From positions 1-30,022 of the forward strand of contig JAISIB010000188.1 of assembly GCA_031262265.1 (NCBI GenBank): 30,022 nt of DNA, written 5' to 3'. Position numbers and translations under genes: made by a program. Below are positions 23,916-30,022 of this stretch, piece after piece (the stretch's first letter is position 1; each line of letters opens with the position of its first letter). A model generated the notes under the pieces. The model did not search any database, had not been told where the DNA came from, and saw nothing but the letters and a program-made list of their open reading frames with translations. Source of the stretch: Prevotellaceae bacterium. Its GTDB lineage: Bacteria; Bacteroidota; Bacteroidia; Bacteroidales; Bacteroidaceae.

Positions 23916-24650
23916 ATGGAAAAAGACCTACTCATCCGATACAAAGACGTGGAAATACGCCAACAAGAACATCTTGTACTGGAAGGCGTCAACTGGGAGG
24001 TTCGTCCCGGAGATTTCTTTTATCTGATAGGTCGTGTTGGGTCGGGGAAGACCAGTCTGCTGAAAACGCTGTACGCCGAGCTTGACATTGCAGCAGGCGA
24101 AGCAGGAGTGTTGGATTATGACTTGCGGGCGTTGCGTCGCTGGCGTATTCCGCAGCTGCGGAGGCGGTTGGGTATCGTATTTCAGGATTTTCAATTGCTG
24201 ACCGACCGTACTGTATACGAGAACCTTTGGTTCGTGCTACAAGCTACGGGTTGGCGTGATAAAAGCAAAATCGAAGAACGCATTGCCGAGGTGTTACGGC
24301 AGGTGGGCATGGAAAATAAAGGATACAAGATGCCCAGCGAGCTTTCCGGAGGTGAGCAACAGCGTATTGTGATTGCACGGGCGACACTAAACTCACCGTC
24401 ATTGATTCTGGCCGACGAACCAACGGGTAATTTGGATGCCGAAACGGGAGACGCCATAGCGCGGTTGCTCCATTCGATATGCCGGCAGGGTTCGGCGGTA
24501 GTTATGTCAACGCACAACCTGCATCTGGTGCAGGCGTATCCAGGGAGAGTGTTACGGTGTAGCGGACATCGACTGACGGACGTAACGGAAGAATATCATC
24601 CGGAACTGAAAGAAACAAATCAAACAAATCAAGAAGATAACAAACCATGA
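23916..24650 (+). CDS. ftsE: FtsE-like cell-division ABC transporter ATPase
   Basis: This 244-residue ABC ATPase resembles FtsE, which with the membrane protein FtsX couples ATP hydrolysis at the division ring to activation of peptidoglycan amidases through EnvC-type proteins. Walker A is GRVGSGKTS (39-47), the Q-loop is VFQDFQLL with Gln90, the signature is LSGGEQQRI (143-151), Walker B is LILADEPTGNLD (163-174) and the switch His200 is in STHN. Similarity to LolD-type ATPases means the exact partner is not certain. No ftsX is adjacent. The C-terminal tail is Asn/Gln/Glu-rich. Its TGA overlaps the lysC ATG. An EnvC-like gene lies about 3 kb downstream on the other strand. Confidence 0.87.
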   Translation: MEKDLLIRYKDVEIRQQEHLVLEGVNWEVRPGDFFYLIGRVGSGKTSLLKTLYAELDIAAGEAGVLDYDLRALRRWRIPQLRRRLGIVFQDFQLLTDRTVYENLWFVLQATGWRDKSKIEERIAEVLRQVGMENKGYKMPSELSGGEQQRIVIARATLNSPSLILADEPTGNLDAETGDAIARLLHSICRQGSAVVMSTHNLHLVQAYPGRVLRCSGHRLTDVTEEYHPELKETNQTNQEDNKP

Positions 24651-25966
24651 AGGTATTAAAATTCGGCGGTACGTCGGTAGGTTCGGCACAACGAATCAAA
24701 GACGTAGCCTGCTTGGTGTGTAACGGAGAACAGAAAATAGTGGTTTTGTCGGCTATGGCCGGTACGACGAACACCTTGGTAGAGATAGCCGACTACTTAC
24801 ATCGAAAAAACCCCGATGGAGCTAACGAAGTAATCAATCGGTTGGAGAACCAATACAAGCGACATATTAAGGAGCTGTACGTCACGGAAGCCTCGCAGAC
24901 GAAAGCTTGGGAAATGATTAAACTGCATTTTGATTATATCCGTTCGTTGGCGAAAGGGCTGTTCACTTTGTTTGAAGAAAAAGCCATTCTGGCGCAAGGA
25001 GAACTCATCTCTACGGCTATGTTTTATCAATACTTGTTGGAACAAAATCAAAAAGCAGTGATGATTCCTGCATTGGATTTTATGCGTACCGACAAGAATG
25101 CTGAGCCGGATCCGGCATATATCAAAGAGAAACTATTGGCTTTGTTGCAACAACAGGAAGCTGAAATTTACATCACGCAAGGATTTATCTGCCGCAACGC
25201 ATACGGAGAGGTAGACAACCTGCAACGGGGCGGCAGCGACTATACGGCTTCGCTCATCGGAGCAGCTATCAGTGCGGACGAGATACAAATTTGGACGGAC
25301 ATTGACGGGATGCATAATAATGACCCGCGCGTGGTGTCGCACACAGCACCCGTTCGACAACTTCACTTTGAGGAAGCGGCCGAGCTGGCCTATTTTGGGG
25401 CAAAGATTCTACATCCGACATGTATTCAGCCGGCTAAATACGCCAATATCCCCGTTCGATTGCTTAATACAATGAGTCCGACGGCACAAGGTACGCTCAT
25501 TTCCAACGAAACAGAAAAGGGAAAGATAAAGGCTGTGGCTGCGAAAGACAGCATTACGGCTATAAAAATCAAGTCGAGCCGCATGTTGTTGGCTCACGGT
25601 TTCTTGCGCAAAGTGTTTGAGATATTTGAGAGCTATCGCACGTCGATCGATATGGTATGTACGTCCGAAGTCGGCGTATCCGTCTCCATAGACAATCATC
25701 GACACTTGAATGAAATCGTCAACGACCTGAAAAAATACGGTACCGTGACGGTAGACAACGATATGTGCATTATCTGTGTGGTAGGCGACTTGGAATGGGA
25801 GAACGTAGGCTTTGAAGCGCGTGCCGTGGCGGCGATGAAAGACGTACCTGTTCGTATGATTTCCTACGGAGGCAGCAATTATAACATATCTTTCCTCGTG
25901 CGTGAGTGCGATAAGCAGCGCGCCTTGCAAGCTCTAAGTGATGTATTGTTCAACGAGCAACTATAA
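24647..25966 (+). CDS. lysC: aspartate kinase (monofunctional)
   Basis: Aspartokinase phosphorylates aspartate, the first committed step towards lysine, threonine, methionine and diaminopimelate. The 439 residues start MKVLKFGGTSVGSAQRI, the kinase's first signature. They continue with VVLSAMAGTTNTL, the catalytic FICRNAYGEVDNLQRGGSDY region and IWTDIDGMHNNDPRV. The last 130 residues contain ACT-type regulatory modules (SVSIDNHRHLNEIVNDL, then ICVVGDLEWENVGFEA), which usually bind an end-product amino acid. There is no homoserine dehydrogenase domain, so it is not ThrA-like. Position before lysA suggests lysine/diaminopimelate supply, and lysine feedback is likely though unproven. ATG overlaps the ftsE stop, and lysA follows after 12 bp. 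Confidence 0.95.
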   Translation: MKVLKFGGTSVGSAQRIKDVACLVCNGEQKIVVLSAMAGTTNTLVEIADYLHRKNPDGANEVINRLENQYKRHIKELYVTEASQTKAWEMIKLHFDYIRSLAKGLFTLFEEKAILAQGELISTAMFYQYLLEQNQKAVMIPALDFMRTDKNAEPDPAYIKEKLLALLQQQEAEIYITQGFICRNAYGEVDNLQRGGSDYTASLIGAAISADEIQIWTDIDGMHNNDPRVVSHTAPVRQLHFEEAAELAYFGAKILHPTCIQPAKYANIPVRLLNTMSPTAQGTLISNETEKGKIKAVAAKDSITAIKIKSSRMLLAHGFLRKVFEIFESYRTSIDMVCTSEVGVSVSIDNHRHLNEIVNDLKKYGTVTVDNDMCIICVVGDLEWENVGFEARAVAAMKDVPVRMISYGGSNYNISFLVRECDKQRALQALSDVLFNEQL

Positions 25967-25978
25967 CCACTACATAAC

Positions 25979-27139
25979 ATGAAAGGAATATTTCCCATCG
26001 AAGCATTTAAGACGGTGCGAACTCCGTTTTACTACTACGATACGACATTGCTTCGCAAGACGCTTCAAACGGTGAATAACGAAGCCGCTCGTTACAATAA
26101 CTACCACGTTCATTACGCTATCAAAGCCAATGCGAATGCGAAGATACTCGGCATAATCCGCGAAGCAGGATTGGGAGCCGACTGTGTGAGCGGCGGCGAA
26201 GTCAAGGCCGCGTTGAAAGCAGGTATACCTGCCTCACAAATTGTATTTGCAGGTGTGGCAAAGGCAGATTGGGAGATCGAGTTGGGCTTGGAACATGACA
26301 TTTTCTGTTTCAACGTAGAGTCGATGCCCGAACTGGAAGTCATCAATCAACTGGCGACCGCGTGCGGAAAAACAGCGCAGGTAGCTTTCCGTATTAATCC
26401 GAACGTGGGTGCGCATACTCATAGCAATATCACTACCGGACTGGCGGAAAATAAGTTTGGTATCAACATGGAATTTCTGGACGAGGCGATTGATTTGGCT
26501 CTCTCACTCTCTCATATTCGTCTCATCGGTATTCATTTTCATATCGGTTCGCAAATACTTGATATGAGTGACTTTATTGCGTTGTGCAACCGTGTGAACG
26601 ATATACAAGACAGTCTGGCGCAACGAAACATTCAGGTGGAACATATTAATCTGGGCGGAGGTCTGGGTATAGATTACAAGCATCCGAATCGACAGCCCGT
26701 TCCGGATTTTGAAACCTACTTCGCTACGATCGCACAACACCTGAAAGTACGTCCGGGTCAGCAGGTACACTTCGAACCGGGGCGTTCTATCGTCGGACAG
26801 TGCGGTAGTTTAATCAGTCGCGTGCTCTATGTCAAACAAGGAGTAACGAAACAGTTTGCCATGTTGGACGCAGGTTTTACAGACTTAATACGTCCGGCAC
26901 TTTATCAGGCTTATCACAAGATAGAAAACCTCTCGTCGGACGAGCCGGCGGAGACATACGATGTCGTAGGGCCTATTTGTGAGTCGACAGACGTATTCGG
27001 TAAAGCGATAGACCTCAATCGTGTGCATCGCGGCGATTTCGTTGCGCTGCGTTCGGCTGGTGCGTACGGAGAAATCATGGCTTGCGGCTACAACTGCCGC
27101 GAGCTTCCCAAAGGATATTTATCGGAAGATTTCAGTTAA
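25979..27139 (+). CDS. lysA: diaminopimelate decarboxylase
   Basis: LysA decarboxylates meso-diaminopimelate to lysine using PLP. It is a fold-type III enzyme of 386 residues. The PLP lysine is Lys49 in VHYAIKANANAKIL. Other family blocks are LGADCVSGGEVKAALKAG, FGINMEFLDEA, GIHFHIGSQI, the phosphate-binding INLGGGLGIDY, and FEPGRSIVGQ. The active-site CESTDVFGK near the end contributes the catalytic cysteine across the dimer. It follows lysC by 12 bp, so precursor and final step are probably co-transcribed. A ferritin gene comes 31 bp downstream without an obvious terminator. Confidence 0.95.
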   Translation: MKGIFPIEAFKTVRTPFYYYDTTLLRKTLQTVNNEAARYNNYHVHYAIKANANAKILGIIREAGLGADCVSGGEVKAALKAGIPASQIVFAGVAKADWEIELGLEHDIFCFNVESMPELEVINQLATACGKTAQVAFRINPNVGAHTHSNITTGLAENKFGINMEFLDEAIDLALSLSHIRLIGIHFHIGSQILDMSDFIALCNRVNDIQDSLAQRNIQVEHINLGGGLGIDYKHPNRQPVPDFETYFATIAQHLKVRPGQQVHFEPGRSIVGQCGSLISRVLYVKQGVTKQFAMLDAGFTDLIRPALYQAYHKIENLSSDEPAETYDVVGPICESTDVFGKAIDLNRVHRGDFVALRSAGAYGEIMACGYNCRELPKGYLSEDFS

Positions 27140-27170
27140 CCCAATTGTTAAACATTAAAATCATGACAGT

Positions 27171-27653
27171 ATGATTAGCGAAAAATTACAGAAAGCAATT
27201 AACACGCAGATCACCGCAGAGATGTGGTCTGCCAACTTGTATCTTTCCATGTCATTCTTCTTCTCCAAAGAAGGGTATGACGGATTCGCACATTGGATGA
27301 AAGTTCAGTATGAGGAGGAAATGGAGCACGCCTGCAAATTGGCGAATTATTTGGTAGAGCGCGAAGGCACGCCGCTGGTTGACAAAATAGACGTTGTACC
27401 GCAGGGCTGGGGTTCGCCGTTGGAAGTATTCGAGGCCACGTTGTCACACGAAAAGAAAGTATCGAAAATGATAAACGAGCTGGTAGCCATAGCCGAAGAT
27501 GAAAAAGACTATTCGACGACCGATTTTCTTTCTTGGTTCATTGCCGAGCAAGTGGAAGAGGAAGCTACTGCGCTGAACATCGTCAAACGCCTGAAATTGG
27601 CCGGCGATTGTGGTACGTACAACGTAAACAACGAATTGGGCGCGCGGAAGTAA
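27171..27653 (+). CDS. ftnA: non-haem ferritin (iron storage)
   Basis: This 160-residue ferritin oxidises Fe2+ at a ferroxidase centre and stores iron in a 24-subunit shell. All the iron ligands known from E. coli FtnA align by residue number: Glu17 (ITAEMWSANLYL), Glu50 and His53 (YEEEMEHACK), Glu94 (LSHEKK), Gln127 and Glu130 (AEQVEEE). No Met haem ligand of bacterioferritin is evident in the usual place. An upstream in-frame ATG pair is not needed, since the start MISEKLQKAIN fits the family. It lies 31 bp after lysA, and a strong terminator follows. No clear -7 box is seen, so it may be read through from lysA or use an unseen promoter. Confidence 0.95.
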   Translation: MISEKLQKAINTQITAEMWSANLYLSMSFFFSKEGYDGFAHWMKVQYEEEMEHACKLANYLVEREGTPLVDKIDVVPQGWGSPLEVFEATLSHEKKVSKMINELVAIAEDEKDYSTTDFLSWFIAEQVEEEATALNIVKRLKLAGDCGTYNVNNELGARK

Positions 27654-27695
27654 AGAAACGTGTTCGGTTTGTTTGTAAAAACATTACGTGGATGG

Positions 27696-27731
27696 CTCCC
27701 CAGTGACTTTTGTCGCTCGGGGAGTTTTTTT
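27696..27731 (+). terminator. intrinsic terminator after ferritin
   Basis: A stem with arms 27696-27707 (CTCCCCAGTGAC) and 27712-27724 (one bulged C, one G-T pair) closes a TTTT loop. It is followed directly by a run of seven T, a classic intrinsic terminator. It stands 1 bp before the end of the convergent EnvC-like gene. Confidence 0.88.
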
Positions 27732-27732
27732 G

Positions 27733-28983
27733 TTACTTATCCAACCACACTTCCGGGTTCATTTGGTCTCGTTCCTTGCGGAGCTGAAAATGCAGCACCG
27801 TACGGTTGCCGTCGCGGCTATCGGAAAAGATTCTCCCGAGCGTCTGTCCGGTCTTTACGCGGTCGCCTTGTTTGACAGAGGTAGACGAAAGATTGCAGTA
27901 GACGGAGATGTAATTGCCGTGACGTACGAGAACATTGTACAGCCCGTTGCCTTGGAAACGGAAGACGGCACTGACTTCACCGTTGAAGATGGCGCGCGCC
28001 TGTGCGCCGGGTTGAGCTTGAATATCAATTCCTTTGTTATCGAGCTTGACGCCGCGCAGGCCGCTCACGTTGTACTGTCCGTAACGATTGGTAATGGCGA
28101 AATCACCGGTCACGGGTACGGGCAGCTTGCCGCGATTGCTGACGAATGAGCCGGATAGTTCTCGATCGGCTTTGCTCATGGTGAAACCTTTCATCGGGGT
28201 AGCGTCTTTGGGCGAGGGAGTGGGGGCACGACCCTCTGCGGTGGCAGCACGGTTGTTTACTTTTTCGATTTCGGCGTTGATAAGAGCGTCAATGCGGGCA
28301 TTCAGTTGTTGGGCTTGACGCCGTTGTTTCGAGAGTTCGTCTTGCAAACCTCTTTGTCGACGTTGTAGGTTGGTTAAGATACGGCGTTGTTCTTTTACTT
28401 GGGTTTCTAAAGTATTTTTCTCGCCTTGTTGTTCTTTTAAGAGAGCTTCTCGTTTTTGCCTGGTAGCGGTCAGTTCTTCTCGCTTACGAGTGAGACTGAG
28501 TTGCTTCTCTTGTATTTCTTCGCCCTGCAAGCGTTGGAAGGTGGCGTACTCACGTACGTAGCGTAAGCGACGATAAGCTTGGTTGAGGTTTTCTGCGGAG
28601 AAGATAAACAACAGTTGGTCTTGTACGGTGCGATTCTTGCGGAGGTACTGTACAGAGGCATCGTATTTGTTTCGTCGGTCTTTCAGAGAGGATTCCAGTT
28701 CGCGTATCTGTCGATTGAGGGAAGTGATTTGGCGAGCGAGGGCTTGTACCTCTCGAGTCATCAAAGTGATAAGTTTTTGTCTTTCGGAGATTTGTCCGTT
28801 GATGAGGGTCAGGCTGTTTAGTTGGCTGGTATAACTTTTTGTAGCCGAATTTAGAAGCTTTTCCGAGGCTTGTATTTGTTTTTGAAGGGCTGTACGCTGG
28901 CCTTCCAGCACATTCAGCGTCTGTGCCGTCAGTATGGTGGTGCAGAGCCACAAGCAGGCGATGAGTAGTGTGCGTAGCTTCAT
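27733..28983 (-). CDS. EnvC-like murein hydrolase activator, degenerate M23 (LytM) domain
   Basis: This is a 416-residue exported protein. The N terminus MKLRTLLIACLWLCTTILTA looks like a type I signal peptide. Residues about 25-245 are a long coiled coil rich in Gln, Arg, Lys and Glu, as in EnvC. A linker follows, and the C-terminal LytM/M23 domain runs from about 285 to 416 (FAITNRYGQYN, GIDIQAQPGA, VLVRHGNYISVY, KTGQTLGRI, HFQLRK). Two zinc ligands are altered: the usual HxxxD reads NKGID, and the HxH reads HFQ. So it is probably not itself a peptidase but, like E. coli EnvC, an activator of periplasmic amidases. Its ATG overlaps the stop of the DUF4292 gene. Confidence 0.92.
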   Translation of the reverse strand: MKLRTLLIACLWLCTTILTAQTLNVLEGQRTALQKQIQASEKLLNSATKSYTSQLNSLTLINGQISERQKLITLMTREVQALARQITSLNRQIRELESSLKDRRNKYDASVQYLRKNRTVQDQLLFIFSAENLNQAYRRLRYVREYATFQRLQGEEIQEKQLSLTRKREELTATRQKREALLKEQQGEKNTLETQVKEQRRILTNLQRRQRGLQDELSKQRRQAQQLNARIDALINAEIEKVNNRAATAEGRAPTPSPKDATPMKGFTMSKADRELSGSFVSNRGKLPVPVTGDFAITNRYGQYNVSGLRGVKLDNKGIDIQAQPGAQARAIFNGEVSAVFRFQGNGLYNVLVRHGNYISVYCNLSSTSVKQGDRVKTGQTLGRIFSDSRDGNRTVLHFQLRKERDQMNPEVWLDK

Positions 28984-29543
28984 GGTTCAGGAAGTTGAAG
29001 GAGTTGGGCGATGGTGGCCGGCGTATAGCGTCGAGGCAATGGTGTCGGTTCGATAACGTCATCGGAGACGTTGATGTCGGTTAGTTGCATGCGTAGTCTT
29101 AGTGGCGGTAATAGCAACGGAGCATCGGCGTCTGCGTGTCCGTCGAGTAGACGTAATACATAGGCTTGCATTCGTCGATACGACAAGCGGGTATCTATCA
29201 TAGGTAGAGTGGTGCGTTGTGCAGCCAACTCGCGGTAGCTCAGGTGAGCATAGCGGCGCGTAGTGCGGTCTATGTAGAGGATGCTGTCAGGTGTGAATTC
29301 CAAACGGGCGGCTTCGGAGCGCAATACGGGCATCAGGAAAGAGATACGGATAAGCCGGTCACGACAAAACTTGAGGTTAGCACTAAGCGTGCCGCTCTCG
29401 TCGGTGTCGGTTTGTATGGTGGCTGTTAAGCGGGCGGTAGTCGTTGTCAATGTTCGGTCGGAGAGCAATTGACGACTGGCGCAGGCGGTGAATAGCAGCA
29501 CCGACATCAAAAGAATTGTGAGTCGGACAAGCGGTTTGCTCAT
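28980..29543 (-). CDS. DUF4292 lipoprotein
   Basis: This 187-residue predicted lipoprotein has the signal MSKPLVRLTILLMSVLLFTAC with lipobox and Cys21, which decides the start at 29543. The frame is open further upstream but overlaps the previous gene. The mature part has the pattern of the Bacteroidota DUF4292 family (LTATIQTDTDESGTLSANL, RDRLIRISF, then LEFTPDSILYIDRTTRRY), suggestive of a LolB-like or outer-membrane-associated lipid-binding fold, though function is unknown. It is overlapped as ATGA both by the upstream TPR gene and by the downstream EnvC-like gene, pointing to a coupled operon for envelope proteins. Confidence 0.85.
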   Translation of the reverse strand: MSKPLVRLTILLMSVLLFTACASRQLLSDRTLTTTTARLTATIQTDTDESGTLSANLKFCRDRLIRISFLMPVLRSEAARLEFTPDSILYIDRTTRRYAHLSYRELAAQRTTLPMIDTRLSYRRMQAYVLRLLDGHADADAPLLLPPLRLRMQLTDINVSDDVIEPTPLPRRYTPATIAQLLQLPEP

Positions 29544-30022
29544 GGACGGATATACTTTTTCTTTCGTATTTTCTTCAATAGTACGGACGAGGGGCTTTCG
29601 GTGGCCGTCGCGGCTTGTTTCCATAGGTTGACGGCTTGTTCTCGTTCGTCGATTTTGCTGTATATATCTCCTGCATGTTCGAGGATGACTTCGTTTCCAT
29701 CGGTCTCGTCACCAATGGCTTTCAGGGCTTGGTCTATGTAGATGCGTGCCTGTCCGTAGTTTTTTTGTTCGAAGAGTATCCATGCGTAAGTGTCCAGATA
29801 AGTCGGGTTTTGGGGTTCGGCTTTGACGGTCTTGAAAGACATTTCGGCGGCACGGTCGAGGTCACGACGTTCAATGGATAGGTAGTAGGCGTAGTTATTT
29901 AGGGCACCAATGTTGTCGGGGTTGTAGACGAGTGCGGAGTCATAGGCGGCATAGGCTTCGGGCATTTGCTGTAACGTATGCCGGATGTCGCCCATGATAC
30001 TGTAAAAGTCCGACAATAATAA
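29540..30022 (-). CDS. tetratricopeptide-repeat protein, C-terminal part
   Basis: The last 160 residues are visible; the frame continues past the right edge and the start is outside the window. At least three TPR units are seen: YAAYDSALVYNPDNIGALNNYA, AAEMSFKTVKAEPQNPTYLDTYA and ARIYIDQALKAIGD, with the usual small residues and tyrosines. The tail is lysine-rich (KKIRKKKYIRP). TPR proteins are scaffolds, and in this operon with a DUF4292 lipoprotein and an EnvC-like protein a periplasmic or outer-membrane role is likely but not shown. The stop overlaps the next gene as ATGA. Confidence 0.88.
   Translation of the reverse strand, partial: LLLSDFYSIMGDIRHTLQQMPEAYAAYDSALVYNPDNIGALNNYAYYLSIERRDLDRAAEMSFKTVKAEPQNPTYLDTYAWILFEQKNYGQARIYIDQALKAIGDETDGNEVILEHAGDIYSKIDEREQAVNLWKQAATATESPSSVLLKKIRKKKYIRP

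Noticed and set aside
1..30022. CRISPR array, tRNA, rRNA or insertion sequence
   Set aside because: I saw no regularly spaced repeat array, no tRNA-like cloverleaf, no rRNA segment and no transposase reading frame in the window.

Overview
The window is about 30 kb of a Bacteroidales-type (Bacteroidota) chromosome. Four things point there: several start-proximal boxes match the Bacteroidota -7 element TAnnTTTG, ribosome-binding sites are weak and A-rich, lineage-typical proteins occur (DUF4369/thioredoxin-like lipoprotein, DUF4292 lipoprotein, fimbrillin-like lipoprotein, large single-chain PurL), and the order hisF-hisIE-ftsE-lysC-lysA is one I associate with that order. I cannot name a genus from the sequence.

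Left arm (1-16636). The + strand carries the 3' end of mnmG, a perfect parS-like palindrome 2 bp after its stop, then apt, uvrC, dtd and deoC, closed by a strong bidirectional terminator. A minus-strand surface lipoprotein with GLUG-type repeats converges on deoC. Upstream of it lies 711 bp without a gene, full of direct repeats and nested hairpins. Next come a RelB/RelE-like toxin-antitoxin pair, a polyprenyl diphosphate synthase (-), and polA (+), whose proofreading domain looks decayed. A MntA/HepT-type pair, a MazEF pair (-), a thioredoxin-like lipoprotein, comM (+) and nadA (-) follow. Three toxin-antitoxin modules therefore sit within 5.6 kb among housekeeping genes.

Centre (16637-17223). 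A 587-bp AT-rich gap (about 29% G+C by hand count) holds two near-consensus DnaA boxes and several short iterated motifs. Hand counts show the + strand is C-rich to the left and G-rich to the right, whichever strand carries the gene. A negative-to-positive GC-skew change at a gap of this kind, with parS about 16 kb away, is what a chromosomal replication origin should look like. This is the most interesting signal in the window, and it remains an inference.

Right arm (17224-30022). purL is interrupted by one in-frame UGA and reads as two ORFs. A tightly packed + strand run follows: leuB, a NUDIX hydrolase with zinc ribbon, hisF, hisIE, an FtsE-like ATPase, lysC, lysA and ferritin. Many of its genes share ATGA or short overlaps, which suggests translational coupling. 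A terminator separates ferritin from a minus-strand run of a TPR protein (partial), a DUF4292 lipoprotein and an EnvC-like murein hydrolase activator. The EnvC-like protein and the FtsE-like ATPase are plausible parts of one cell-separation pathway.
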